Shown here one piece after another: positions 27,901 through 36,554 of a stretch of 64,000 nucleotides of DNA. Origin of the DNA: JAZKFT01 sp040386335 (GTDB lineage: Bacteria > Bacteroidota > Bacteroidia > Chitinophagales > Chitinophagaceae); NCBI GenBank assembly GCA_040386335.1, contig JAZKFT010000045.1, positions 1 to 64,000 of the forward strand, read 5' to 3'. The position numbers and the translations under genes are program-made. How positions within the stretch are numbered: the first letter of the stretch is position 1; each line of letters begins with the position of its first letter. The notes beneath the pieces are model-generated. The model saw nothing but the letters and a program-made list of their open reading frames with translations, was not told where the DNA came from and ran no database searches.

Positions 27901-27985
27901 GATTGGGGCATATGTTTGGTATTGCGACTTTAAGAAAATAAGCACCCCTAATCATCATAAAGGCACCGTGATCCTGATAAGATAA
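24959..27985 (+). CDS. type IX-secreted protein with IgGFc-like domain, seven 47-residue repeats and CHU_C domain
   Basis: A 1008-residue secreted protein (signal peptide 1-19, ending FSAQA). Residues about 20-430 resemble the IgGFc-binding-protein N-terminal module (VAIEDNTQVTITP, SVVTSTKPVAITLADD). A PKD/Ig-like stretch follows (about 440-520). Residues about 525-853 are seven tandem 47-residue repeats of the form TTINQSICxGxSFLGx...GTYxDTLxAANGCDSIRTLNLTV, each with two conserved cysteines. The end (about 905-1008) is the gliding-motility-type C-terminal domain (YFPDAFTPDKNGKNDVF, NRWGQKIFET, GAYVWYCDF), a type B type IX secretion signal. It is an extracellular protein, probably attached to the cell surface. 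It lies inside the sugar biosynthesis run, which is unusual. Confidence 0.88.
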   Translation: MRRIIALLSVLSCVFSAQAQTDTAFWFAAPDISSVLGYDRPVHFRISSMQQPCTVTISQPAGGGFPSQTFSMAANTTQSVDLSTWLSNIECAPGNVVQNKGLRIVSNNKITVYYEVNALGPNPELFSLKGRNALGTKFYISSQYLLNNTSNHVPTPISSFNIVAIEDNTQVTITPTKNIVGHVANVPFSVTLNRGQTYAAIATSILAAEHLQGSVVTSTKPVAITLADDLLKGTAYGGICEDLAGDQTVPVDVIGTEYIAFRSNLNAPSDKVYITATQNNTQVNQDGVLVTTINAGQSIDLTVSNPTTYIQLSAPGYAYELSGFRCEVGSAILPKINCTGSSSVSIVRSTNENFSITLLIKNGAQGSFLVNNVSGVITAAQFSAVPGTGGQWLGAKISLPLGSYPNGSVIKVSNTSNIFQMGVLQGEVLGVGFGYFSDFNTLQANATSTTLTLCEGGTIRLFGDTIVSATYSWTGPNSFASSLQNPTLTNASAINSGKYILNVTVPGCGSYYDTVDIIVNPKVATTIDQTICEGKSFLGRTVAGTYKDTFQTARGCDSVRTLNLTVKPRSFSTIDQIICQGKSYLGYTTNGTYIDTLIAANGCDSVRTLHLTVKPRSLTTINQSICQGGSFLGRSVSGTYVDTLVAANGCDSIRTLNLTVRPLSFTTINRAICKGQSFLGYTNSGSYKDTFVAVNGCDSVRTLNLVVNLPSASVVSQTICQGKSFFGHTTSGVFTDTLIAANGCDSIRTLNLTVKPRSFSTINQAICNGSSFLGRSVSGTYLDTLVAANGCDSIRTLNLIVNPSPVTTINQSICEGQSYLGYDISGIYRDTFVTANSCDSIRTLNLTVNSKPKPDLGPDAFLCKTDTLGISPGQFLTYLWQDGSTLDLFIVKQVGLYSVTVTNNCGSGSDAIVIADKSCNVYFPDAFTPDKNGKNDVFRILNATNLQDFHLAIYNRWGQKIFETRDYTVGWDGTVGGKPAEIGAYVWYCDFKKISTPNHHKGTVILIR

Positions 27986-28044
27986 TTTGATTGCCGACAC
28001 AGTGTAATCCCGGCAAAAACATTGCATTGAAAAAAAAGAAAAAT

Positions 28045-28788
28045 ATGAGCGATAACCCAATTCTTCAATTTGTCAAGGAGAAAGAAGAACGAATAGCCGG
28101 CTACCAGGCCAATGAACCGCTGCAGGCTGCTGCAAAAGTGTTTAATGACGAATCAAACAAGTCCCAGTACTCCTACAATTTTACCTGGATGGGACGGCCC
28201 ATCATACAGTACCCGCAGGACATGATAGCCATGCAGGAATTGATTTGGGAAATAAAACCTGATTTGATCATTGAAACCGGGATTGCACACGGGGGATCCC
28301 TTATTTATTATGCCTCTTTGCTTGAATTAATTGGCAAAGGTGAAATTCTTGGGATTGATATCGACATCCGGGAACATAATCGGAAAGAAATCGAGTCGCA
28401 CCCAATGTACAAACGTATACATATGATTGAGGGCTCGGCCATAGAAGATGCAACCATTAAGCAAGTCGAGAAATATGCAGAAGGAAAAAAGACCATCCTG
28501 GTAACCCTGGATAGTAACCATACACACGAGCACGTATTGGCCGAACTAAACCTTTATTCAAAGTTTGTAACACCGGGTTCTTATTTGGTTGTTTTTGATA
28601 CCATCGTTGAGTTTTTGCCGGAAAATTACATGCCTGGCCTGGTAAGGCCCTGGGGAGTTGGTGATAACCCGATGACTGCTGTTAATACATTTTTGAAAGA
28701 CAACGATGATTTTGTAATTGATAATAACATTAGCAACAAACTTCTTATAAGTGTGGCCCCAAGCGGTTATTTAAAAAGAACCAAATAG
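28045..28788 (+). CDS. CmcI-family (cephalosporin hydroxylase / rhamnosyl O-methyltransferase-like) protein
   Basis: A 247-residue SAM-dependent methyltransferase-like protein. The ATG at 28045 is chosen; an upstream TTG (27991) would add 18 poorly structured residues. Features include WMGRPIIQYPQD, LIIETGIAHGGSLIYYASLL (SAM-binding loop), GIDIDIREHNR and the metal-site region LVTLDSNHTHEHVLAEL. The family contains CmcI and the mycobacterial rhamnosyl O-methyltransferases; in polysaccharide clusters it usually O-methylates a sugar hydroxyl. Hydroxylase activity is not implied. It is followed at 26 bp by a GT2 gene. Confidence 0.87.
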   Translation: MSDNPILQFVKEKEERIAGYQANEPLQAAAKVFNDESNKSQYSYNFTWMGRPIIQYPQDMIAMQELIWEIKPDLIIETGIAHGGSLIYYASLLELIGKGEILGIDIDIREHNRKEIESHPMYKRIHMIEGSAIEDATIKQVEKYAEGKKTILVTLDSNHTHEHVLAELNLYSKFVTPGSYLVVFDTIVEFLPENYMPGLVRPWGVGDNPMTAVNTFLKDNDDFVIDNNISNKLLISVAPSGYLKRTK

Positions 28789-28813
28789 CCTCATCACTTT
28801 TTTGTAAACAGCA

Positions 28814-30067
28814 ATGGGTGTAGCCGGAATGAAAATGAAAGAAAATAAGTTTACACTGATAGTTCCCACCAGGGAAAGAGCGAATACATTGTTCTATTCT
28901 TTACAAACATGTGTGGCCCAAACCTATCAAAACTTCGAAATTTTAGTTAGCGATAATTTTAGTGGCGATAACACAAAAGCTGTAGTAGAGAGTTTTAATG
29001 ATCCGCGGATCCGTTACATCAACACAGGTGAACGATTATCGATGTCGAAGAACTGGGAATTTGCTTTATCGCATGTTACTGATGGATGGGTTGGTTTTAT
29101 TGGTGATGATGATGGTTTAATGCCGGGCGGTATTGCGGCAGCAAACGAACTGCTGCTAGCCGATGAAACAGGTTCCGAGGTTATTTACTGGTATGATAAA
29201 ATGCCCTGGTATTATTGGGCAGGCGAATACGGTGGTTCAGGAAAAGACAATCACGTTTTCTTAAACGTATTAAAAGACTACTCACCATTTGTAGCGAAAG
29301 AGCGGTTGATGAAAATGGCCTCACTTGAAGCATCATATGAAAGCCTGCCGACAATTTATCATGGGTTTTGTTCAATGGACCTAATAAAAAGGATAAAAGA
29401 AAACTCAAAAGACGGTTTGTTCTTTCATAGCTGCATTCCTGATGTTTATTCCACTATCCCCATTTCCATTTTTTCAAAATCAGTGCTATTGGCTCCGGAA
29501 TCATTGAGTATAAACGGTGTCTCAAATAATTCCACCGGAGGATCATCTTTTTTTAAGAATGACTTGAAGACGGTGAAGAAATTTTTAAGTGAAGTAAATA
29601 TCCCATTTAGCCACTACCTAAACCTGGATGCGTCGGACAATGTAATGCCTAATGTGAATATTTTGATTACAGACGCTTTTTTGAGATTCGTAGATTATGT
29701 GGATTCTGATTTTTCGAACAATCGTGAGGAACTACGGCCATTTTTGCTGTGGCACCTCATCAACAAAATAAAAAACGACAGCACTTATAAATACCTGGTT
29801 GATAAATTTGTTTCTTACAACCACCTGGAAAATTTCGATATCAAAGAGAATAAAATTTACAAGGCACAAAACGCAAAGCGGAAATATTTCTATTACAAGT
29901 ATGGCTATAAGATCAATTGTGAAAAGTATGGTACCAAAACAATTGCTGATATAGCCCTGGTTTACCGCCAGGTAGCCAATACCCAAAATTGGGATATGGT
30001 AAAACATAATTTCGGCAGGAATTTTAAAGCCCTGAAAAGATATGCCAGGTATTTAATGAAAGTATAA
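28814..30067 (+). CDS. family 2 glycosyltransferase
   Basis: A 417-residue protein with a GT-A domain in the first 250 residues: FTLIVPTRERANTLFYSL, then QNFEILVSDNFSGDNT and the acidic metal-binding GFIGDDDGLMPGG. Alternative starts at 28829 and 28835 would remove 5-7 residues and are equally plausible. The C-terminal 150 residues are charged and helical without membrane segments, so it is probably a peripheral cytoplasmic enzyme. The sugar donor cannot be deduced. Confidence 0.87.
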   Translation: MGVAGMKMKENKFTLIVPTRERANTLFYSLQTCVAQTYQNFEILVSDNFSGDNTKAVVESFNDPRIRYINTGERLSMSKNWEFALSHVTDGWVGFIGDDDGLMPGGIAAANELLLADETGSEVIYWYDKMPWYYWAGEYGGSGKDNHVFLNVLKDYSPFVAKERLMKMASLEASYESLPTIYHGFCSMDLIKRIKENSKDGLFFHSCIPDVYSTIPISIFSKSVLLAPESLSINGVSNNSTGGSSFFKNDLKTVKKFLSEVNIPFSHYLNLDASDNVMPNVNILITDAFLRFVDYVDSDFSNNREELRPFLLWHLINKIKNDSTYKYLVDKFVSYNHLENFDIKENKIYKAQNAKRKYFYYKYGYKINCEKYGTKTIADIALVYRQVANTQNWDMVKHNFGRNFKALKRYARYLMKV

Positions 30068-30130
30068 TAATGCTTCTTCGATGGGTATTTTGGCGTTTTG
30101 TGGCAACTACTGCTTTTAAAAAAAATGTGA

Positions 30131-31000
30131 ATGACAGCAATCATTTTTGGTGCCAATGGGCAGGATGGCCACTACCTTACAGCACTATTGCAACAACAAA
30201 ATTGTAAGGTAATCGGTGTATCCAGAAATAATAACTACCACCAAATATCCATCACAGATTTTGATGCGGTTCAGCAATTGATCGCCGAAATACAACCGGA
30301 TTATATTTTTCACCTGGCAGCCAATTCCACCACAAGGCACGACGCTTTATTTGAAAACCACGCAACCATCAGCACAGGCACCCTGAATATCCTGGAAGCT
30401 GTAAAAAATGTTTCAACACATACCAAAGTATTTATTTCGGGTAGCGGACTGCAGTTTCAAAACGAAGACAGACCCATTAAAGAATCAGATGCGTTCGAAG
30501 CAAGGGATGCTTATTCAGTAAGTCGCATCCATTCTGTTTATGCAGCACGTTATTACCGGAGCCTCGGTCTGAAAACCTATGTGGGCTACTTTTTTAACCA
30601 TGATAGCCCGCGTCGCTCTGAAAGACATATGGCAAAAAAAATTACCGAATTTGCCAGCAGAATTGCAGCGGGGAGCGATGAACAATTGGTTATTGGCGAC
30701 ATCTCCGTAATAAAGGAATGGACCTATGCAGGTGATGTAGTGGAAGGTATTTGGACTTTGGTACAGCAGGATGACATCTTTGAAGCGAATATCGCTTCAG
30801 GCCTTGGCTATTCCATTGAGGATTGGTTGAAAGTTTGCTTTGATCTTATTGGGAAAGACTGGAAACAGTACGTTCAGGTAAAGGATAATTTTAAAGCTGA
30901 ATACAGGCAATTGGTCGCCGACCCTTCTCTTATTTTTTCTTTGGGTTTCAAGCCCGAAGTTTCATTTGCGCAGTTAGCCCAGATGATGCTGCGTTCCTGA
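30131..31000 (+). CDS. GDP-mannose-dehydratase-like SDR with altered catalytic motif
   Basis: A 289-residue extended SDR similar to the GMD/epimerase group: IIFGANGQDGHYL (GxxGxxG), DYIFHLAANSTT, FISGSGLQF, FNHDSPRRSERHMAKKI and WTYAGDVVEGIW. The usual YxxxK catalytic pair reads YSVSR (Tyr128, Arg132), so the lysine that lowers the tyrosine pKa is an arginine. The substrate is unknown. The protein is shorter than true Gmd (compare the gene at 35224). It may be a reductase/epimerase with changed chemistry. The next gene starts 6 bp after its stop. Confidence 0.82.
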   Translation: MTAIIFGANGQDGHYLTALLQQQNCKVIGVSRNNNYHQISITDFDAVQQLIAEIQPDYIFHLAANSTTRHDALFENHATISTGTLNILEAVKNVSTHTKVFISGSGLQFQNEDRPIKESDAFEARDAYSVSRIHSVYAARYYRSLGLKTYVGYFFNHDSPRRSERHMAKKITEFASRIAAGSDEQLVIGDISVIKEWTYAGDVVEGIWTLVQQDDIFEANIASGLGYSIEDWLKVCFDLIGKDWKQYVQVKDNFKAEYRQLVADPSLIFSLGFKPEVSFAQLAQMMLRS

Positions 31001-31006
31001 CATGAT

Positions 31007-32119
31007 ATGGTAAATACTGCGAAAATATTATTGGTTCAGTTGTACTCCAACGGTGATTGCCTCTATGCCACACCCGTGGCAAGGCAGATCAAACAGGATT
31101 ATCCCGGCTGCCATCTCACCTGGGCCATTGTACCATTTTGTAGAAATATTATTGCCCATAACCCTTATGTAGACGATGTAATGGAAGTGCAGATCACAAA
31201 GAATGATGCGCCCGCTTTCAAGCGTTTTAAAAAGCAAATAGAACTACAGCAAAAGCAGGGCAAATTTGATCATGTGTTTATTACTCATAATTCAGGAAAC
31301 AACCAGGAATACTATGATGGCTGTATCCGCAGTAGCATTTTACGGGCTTACAAGCGGCCTGTAACGGTGCCGGTTACACCTGTGTTGCAATTGACCAAAG
31401 AGGAAATACAGGCAAGTGAAGCATTTGCAAACGAACACCAGCTAGGGAGTTACAAACATGTGGTGTTGTTCGAATTTGCGCCCCAGAGTGGCCAGCTAAA
31501 TATTACCAAAGAGATTTCTGTAAACATTGCTGAAGCCATTATTCAAAAACCTGGCACTGCAGTTATTCTTTCCTCGGCTAATAAGGTAGCTCATGATAAT
31601 CCTGCCATCATTGATGGAAGTAGCCTTACACTCCGCGAAACGGCAGCATTAACCCACCATTGTACGATGCTTTTGGGTTGTTCTTCTGGCATAACTTGGA
31701 TAACCACTACCAATGCTGCAAAGTTGTTGCCAATGGTACAGGTGCTAAATGCCAATGTGCCGTGGGTAAATCCCGTCTCAAGGGATTTTGAACGTTTTCA
31801 GTTGCCTGTGGAAAAAGTGATTGAACTGTTGGACTTTGACCATGTTAAAATTGTGGATTGTGTTATGAGCGCCCTGGACGACTTTGGCTTAGCCAGGGAT
31901 CGTTATAACCAGGCCATTCCCTTGCATTTTAAAGCAACCCGTCATATTGTATACCAGCTTTTATGTTCCCTGGAATTCGGTGCTATTATGCGACATGTAA
32001 AAGTGAACCGGGAGGTGTATGGGAATAGGTTTGATTTTTACAAGGAATTGTTGTTGGGTATCTTAACCTTTCCAGTTACGTTCCTGAAAAACACCGTCAG
32101 AAAACACCTTTTTCGCTAA
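31007..32119 (+). CDS. GT9-like (heptosyltransferase-like) glycosyltransferase
   Basis: A 370-residue protein with GT-B features of the family 9 type: N-terminal ILLVQLYSNGDCLYATPVARQIKQ (the usual IGD replaced by NGD), HLTWAIVPFCRNIIAHNPYVD, a central KHVVLFEFAP strand and a C-terminal LRETAALTHHCTMLLGCSSGITW loop resembling the donor-binding region. The last 70 residues are a helical extension with a hydrophobic segment. The family adds heptose or other sugars to lipid-linked acceptors. It is the last glycan gene before two FG-GAP proteins. Confidence 0.75.
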   Translation: MVNTAKILLVQLYSNGDCLYATPVARQIKQDYPGCHLTWAIVPFCRNIIAHNPYVDDVMEVQITKNDAPAFKRFKKQIELQQKQGKFDHVFITHNSGNNQEYYDGCIRSSILRAYKRPVTVPVTPVLQLTKEEIQASEAFANEHQLGSYKHVVLFEFAPQSGQLNITKEISVNIAEAIIQKPGTAVILSSANKVAHDNPAIIDGSSLTLRETAALTHHCTMLLGCSSGITWITTTNAAKLLPMVQVLNANVPWVNPVSRDFERFQLPVEKVIELLDFDHVKIVDCVMSALDDFGLARDRYNQAIPLHFKATRHIVYQLLCSLEFGAIMRHVKVNREVYGNRFDFYKELLLGILTFPVTFLKNTVRKHLFR

Positions 32120-32195
32120 AGTATTTTTTCAAAAAAGGGGCAACGATCGTGATAATGTCATAAACTCCTGTATTTTCATATTTAATAAACCCATT

Positions 32196-33644
32196 ATGCC
32201 CATTAAAACCTCGAAAGCCATTTTGGCAATTGTATTTTCCCTCCATTGCAGTTTATTGTTCGCACAAATCTCTATTGGCACTTCGGGTACGCCTCCACAC
32301 CCAAGTGCCATGCTCGATGTGCAGAGCACAGAGAAGGGATTGCTTTTCCCCCGGTTAACCTCTTCTCAAAGAAGGAACGTTATCAACCCTGCAGCGGGAT
32401 TAGTTGTGTATGATACCGAAAAGCAAGCACTGTATTTATTCAATGGACTTTTGTGGAAAGCCCTTGCGGTTACAGACAATACGCCGCCGACAGCAAGCAT
32501 CACAGGTACTGACGTGGCAGATGGTGCAACGGGTGATGCGCTTGGAAACAATGTGAAAATTTATGGCAATTATGCTTTGGTAGGAGCTTATAACGACGAT
32601 ATCGGAGCCAATACAGATCAGGGTTCAGCCTATGTTTATAGATTCGAAAATGGAGCTTGGTCCCAAATGCAAAAACTTGTTGCCAATGATGGCGCATCCG
32701 GCGATAATTTTGGTGCGGGCCTTGGCATTGATAGTAATTACCTTATGATTGGTGCTCATTCAGATGATGTTGGCGAAAATTTAGACCAGGGATCAGTTTA
32801 CATATTTAAGCTTGAAAATGGAAGCTGGGTGCAAAAGCAGAAAATAACCGGTTCAAACGGCGGATCAGGAGATATTTTCGGAATAAACCTTACAATGAGT
32901 AAGGGGCATGCTGTGGTTGGAGCATCAAAAGACGATATAGCTGCTGCTATAGACGCTGGTTCAGCCTACATTTTTAAATTAAATGACATCACAGGGGTAT
33001 GGAGCGAAACACAGAAAATTTACCCTAATGATGTATCCGGTGGAGACACTTTCGGAAATTGGATTAGCATTAGCGGTGATAAAATAATTGTTACAGCAAT
33101 TTACGATGATGCGAATGGCGTATACCGTAAGGGCTCAGCATATATTTATACTTACCAAGCAAATACCTGGGTACAAACAGCAAAACTTGTGGCAAATGAT
33201 GGAGCGAATAATGACAATTTTGGAACGAATGCCAGCATCCATGGAGATTTTGTTTTAGTTGGAGCTTACAATGCCGATGCCACATATGCAAACCAGGGTG
33301 CCTGTTACCTCTTCAAATTGGAAAACAATATATGGGTACAAAAGCAAAAAATTGTTGCTGCTGACGCAACGACAAATGGCTTTTTTGGACAAACTGCGTC
33401 CTTGAAAGACAATTATGCTATAATAGGTTCTCATGGGTTTAATGGGCTGCAAGGTGCGGCTTATATTTTTCAATTAAACCCGGTCATTAACACGATGACG
33501 CAACTTCAAAAGATTACTGCTGCAGATCCTGTGTCCAATGATTATTTTGGTTATAGCACAGATATCAGTAACGGAAATGTAATAATTGGTGCCTATGGCA
33601 AGAATGGCCAAAGAGGTAAAGTTTATTTTAAGAGCATAGACTAA
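32196..33644 (+). CDS. secreted FG-GAP repeat protein (paralogue A)
   Basis: A 482-residue exported protein (signal peptide ending LLFAQ). It carries the N-terminal module MLDVQSTEKGLLFPRL with VVYDTEKQALYLFNG, also found at 33707 and 202. It then has seven FG-GAP-like blades of about 52 residues marked by GDALGNN, GDNFGAG, GDIFGIN, GDTFGNW, NDNFGTN, NGFFGQT and NDYFGYS, together with GSAYVYxFENGxW segments. This predicts a seven-bladed propeller. No type IX C-terminal domain was found, so secretion may stop at the periplasm or outer surface. It has a close tandem paralogue 62 bp downstream. Confidence 0.85.
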   Translation: MPIKTSKAILAIVFSLHCSLLFAQISIGTSGTPPHPSAMLDVQSTEKGLLFPRLTSSQRRNVINPAAGLVVYDTEKQALYLFNGLLWKALAVTDNTPPTASITGTDVADGATGDALGNNVKIYGNYALVGAYNDDIGANTDQGSAYVYRFENGAWSQMQKLVANDGASGDNFGAGLGIDSNYLMIGAHSDDVGENLDQGSVYIFKLENGSWVQKQKITGSNGGSGDIFGINLTMSKGHAVVGASKDDIAAAIDAGSAYIFKLNDITGVWSETQKIYPNDVSGGDTFGNWISISGDKIIVTAIYDDANGVYRKGSAYIYTYQANTWVQTAKLVANDGANNDNFGTNASIHGDFVLVGAYNADATYANQGACYLFKLENNIWVQKQKIVAADATTNGFFGQTASLKDNYAIIGSHGFNGLQGAAYIFQLNPVINTMTQLQKITAADPVSNDYFGYSTDISNGNVIIGAYGKNGQRGKVYFKSID

Positions 33645-33706
33645 AGATAAAGTAGCAGATAATTTATATCACCCTTTTGCAAAAAACCAGATCCAAAACC
33701 CCGAAA

Positions 33707-35152
33707 ATGATTTCAAAAAGAATAATAACAGCAGCTTTAATTGCATTGAACAGTGTCAGTTTTCCCTCAATCGCACAGGTTTCTATTGGCACTTCAAATA
33801 CCCCATCCAACCCAAGTGCTATGCTCGATGTGCAGGGTACAGAAAAAGGACTTCTTTTTCCTCGCCTAACCTCTCAGCAAAGAAGAAATATTCAAAACCC
33901 TTCGGCAGGCCTGGTGGTGTTTGATACAGAAAAGCAGGCACTTTATTTATATAATGGAATTTTGTGGAAGGCACTTTCTTTAACCGATTTAGCATCCACA
34001 GTTACTGCCACCGGCGTGGAAGACGCGACCGGCGCATCTGGTGATGCCTTTGGAATAAACGTGAAAATAAGCGGAAACTACGCTGTTGCCGGAGCCTATA
34101 ATGATGATATAGGTGCTAATACCGACCAGGGTTCGGCTACTGTGTATAAATATGAGAATGGCGCCTGGACCTTTATGCAAAAACTAGTGGCCAATGATGG
34201 GGGAGCGGGCGATAGTTTTGGAGGAGGGTTACTTATAGATGGCAACTTAATAATGGTAGGTGCTTACAATGATGATATTGGGGAAAATATAGACCAGGGC
34301 TCAGTTTATGTATTTAAACTCGAAAATGGGGTTTGGATTCAAAAACAGAAATTTACAGGCTCAAATGCAACGACTGGTGACGCCTTTGGTGGAGGCATGT
34401 CAGTGCAAAATGGCATGGCAGTCATTTGTGCATATAGGGACGATATAGGTGCAGCAACCGATGCCGGGGCAGCCTACATTTTTAAATTGAACGACTCAAC
34501 AGGTTTGTGGAATGAAACACAGAAAATTTATCCAAACGATGGCACCAGCGGCGACCGTTTTGGAAATACGGTGTGTGTGAATGGCGATAAAATAATTGTT
34601 ACTGCTTTTTATGATGATGTAAATAGCACATATCACCGCGGTTCTGCCTATATTTTTACCAATCAAAATGGTTCCTGGGTCCAAACGGCGAAGCTTACAG
34701 CTAATGATGGGGCATATGATGATGTGTTTGGTACTAATGCGGCCATCCAGGGAGATTTTGCGTTGGTAGGAGCATATAATGCCGATATCAGTTTTGCAAA
34801 CCAGGGAGCTTGCTACCTCTATAAATTAGAGAGTGGAGTATGGGTACAAAAGCAAAAAATTATGGCAGCGGATGCTGGTACAAATGGTTTCTTTGGGCAA
34901 AGTGTAGCTTTAAAAGACGGCTATGCTGTTATTGGGTCTCATGGGCTAAACAGTTTACAGGGGGCCGCTTATGTGTTTCAATTAAATCCGGTCAATAGTA
35001 CAATGTCTCAGTTGCTGAAAATTACCGCCGCAGATGCTGCAGCCAATGATTATTTAGGTTTTAGCGCAGATATCAGCAATTACAATGTCATCATTGGTGC
35101 CTACGGAAAAAACGGACTGAAAGGAAAAGTGTATTTTAAAAATATTGATTAG
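33707..35152 (+). CDS. secreted FG-GAP repeat protein (paralogue B)
   Basis: A 481-residue tandem paralogue of the preceding gene, with the same order of modules and the same length. The start at 33707 gives a proper signal peptide (MISKRIITAALIALNSV, ending PSIAQ); an upstream TTG adds ten charged residues. The blade markers are GDAFGIN, GDSFGGG, GDAFGGG, GDRFGNT, DDVFGTN, NGFFGQS and NDYLGFS. Much of the two proteins can be aligned residue by residue by eye, indicating a fairly recent duplication. A strong terminator hairpin follows at 35168. Function unknown. Confidence 0.85.
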   Translation: MISKRIITAALIALNSVSFPSIAQVSIGTSNTPSNPSAMLDVQGTEKGLLFPRLTSQQRRNIQNPSAGLVVFDTEKQALYLYNGILWKALSLTDLASTVTATGVEDATGASGDAFGINVKISGNYAVAGAYNDDIGANTDQGSATVYKYENGAWTFMQKLVANDGGAGDSFGGGLLIDGNLIMVGAYNDDIGENIDQGSVYVFKLENGVWIQKQKFTGSNATTGDAFGGGMSVQNGMAVICAYRDDIGAATDAGAAYIFKLNDSTGLWNETQKIYPNDGTSGDRFGNTVCVNGDKIIVTAFYDDVNSTYHRGSAYIFTNQNGSWVQTAKLTANDGAYDDVFGTNAAIQGDFALVGAYNADISFANQGACYLYKLESGVWVQKQKIMAADAGTNGFFGQSVALKDGYAVIGSHGLNSLQGAAYVFQLNPVNSTMSQLLKITAADAAANDYLGFSADISNYNVIIGAYGKNGLKGKVYFKNID

Positions 35153-35167
35153 AAAATAATCGCCTTC

Positions 35168-35206
35168 ATACAACAAAACCCGCCTCCAGAGCGGGTTTTG
35201 TTGTAT
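35168..35206. terminator. bidirectional intrinsic terminator
   Basis: A perfect 16-bp stem (ATACAACAAAACCCGC, 35168-35183, paired with 35191-35206) around the loop CTCCAGA. The A-rich and T-rich stem ends allow termination in both directions. It separates the convergent FG-GAP gene (plus) and gmd (minus). Confidence 0.9.
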
Positions 35207-35223
35207 AAATAATTTTTCGGCAA

Positions 35224-36288
35224 TTAATCTTTACTACAATTCACGATCTCTGCTTCCATCATTTCTTTTACCATCATGGCCAGGTCGTATTTTGGCTCCC
35301 AGCCGAGTAGTGTTTTAGCCTTTGTGGGGTCGCCAATTAAGAGATCCACTTCCGCAGGCCTGAAATACCGGGGGTGGATGCCGATCACCTGCTGTCCAAT
35401 AGGTACATAATATTTCGGGTTGGCACACTCCTCCACAAAGGCCTTTTCATCGATGCCAGATCCTTCAAACCGAAGCCGGATACCTACTTCATTAAACGCC
35501 ATAATAATAAAATCTCTTACCGGGGTGGTAACGCCGGTGGCCAATACAAAATCTTCGGGAGTATCGTGTTGCAGCATACGCCACATCCCTTCCACATAGT
35601 CTTTGGCATGTCCCCAGTCGCGCTTGGCATCCAGGTTTCCCAATAATAAAATATCTTCCTGCCCCAGCGCAATCTTAGTTACGCCAATGGTTATTTTTCG
35701 GGTAACAAAACTCTCACCCCGCAGCGGGCTTTCATGATTAAAAAGGATCCCATTTACGGCATACATACCATAGGCTTCACGGTAGTTTACGGTAATCCAG
35801 TAACCATACAATTTTGCTACACCATAAGGCGACCTTGGGTAAAATGGCGTGGTTTCTTTCTGGGGCACTTCCTGCACCAGGCCATACAATTCAGAGGTAG
35901 ATGCCTGGTAAAAGCGTGTCTTTTTTTCAAGACCTAAAATTCGGATGGCCTCAAGAATACGCAGTACCCCGATTCCATCACCGTTGGCGGTATACTCCGG
36001 GGTTTCAAAACTTACCTGCACATGACTTTGGGCACCGAGGTTGTATATTTCATCGGGCTGGGTTTGCTGGATCACCCGCAGGATATTTGAGGAATCGGTA
36101 AGATCACCATAATGCAGGTGAAACCTGTCGGCAAGGCTTTTATCAAAAAAAAGATGGTCTATCCTGTCGGTGTTCATGAGCGAACTGCGGCGTTTGATGC
36201 CATGAACATTATATCCTTTGCTTAGTAAGAGTTCGGCAAGATATGCGCCATCCTGCCCGGTGATGCCGGTGATCAATGCGGTTTTCAA
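35224..36288 (-). CDS. gmd: GDP-mannose 4,6-dehydratase
   Basis: A 354-residue SDR that converts GDP-mannose to GDP-4-keto-6-deoxymannose, precursor of GDP-fucose, GDP-rhamnose and GDP-perosamine. All hallmarks are present: ALITGITGQDGAYLAELLL, GIKRRSSLMNTDRIDHL, NLGAQSHVQVSFETPEYTA, YGVAKLYGYW (YxxxK) and NHESPLRGESFVTRKITI. No GDP-fucose synthase (fcl) or perosamine synthase is next to it; the only DegT enzyme lies at 53127. It is transcribed leftward toward the shared terminator. Confidence 0.96.
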   Translation of the reverse strand: MKTALITGITGQDGAYLAELLLSKGYNVHGIKRRSSLMNTDRIDHLFFDKSLADRFHLHYGDLTDSSNILRVIQQTQPDEIYNLGAQSHVQVSFETPEYTANGDGIGVLRILEAIRILGLEKKTRFYQASTSELYGLVQEVPQKETTPFYPRSPYGVAKLYGYWITVNYREAYGMYAVNGILFNHESPLRGESFVTRKITIGVTKIALGQEDILLLGNLDAKRDWGHAKDYVEGMWRMLQHDTPEDFVLATGVTTPVRDFIIMAFNEVGIRLRFEGSGIDEKAFVEECANPKYYVPIGQQVIGIHPRYFRPAEVDLLIGDPTKAKTLLGWEPKYDLAMMVKEMMEAEIVNCSKD

Positions 36289-36554
36289 TGGTATTTTTTT
36301 ATTGAAGTTTCTAAATCTGGTGCTGCTACAGTGGCTGTCAGCAGCTTATTTTAAAGCGGGCAAAAATATAGGATTGCCTTTTAGGATGAACTTTTTTGTA
36401 GATGGCTGTTTTATGGGTGAGCGCTTAAAATACAAAGCGGTATCAATGTAGGTCATTAAGTCATTGGTCATTTCGGGGATAATATCCCTATTGAACGACT
36501 ATATGGCCAATGAATTTCAGCTTTGTATTTTCCATCGATGGATGGAACCATAAA
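36289..36554. other. intergenic region without recognised gene
   Basis: About 265 bp between gmd and the GT4 gene, both on the minus strand. It should contain the gmd promoter, but no clear TAnnTTTG box, hairpin or coding stretch was found. Confidence 0.4.

Noticed and set aside
28045..28788. True cephalosporin hydroxylase
   Set aside because: The family name is historical; context and motifs fit a SAM-dependent sugar O-methyltransferase, and no antibiotic genes are near.
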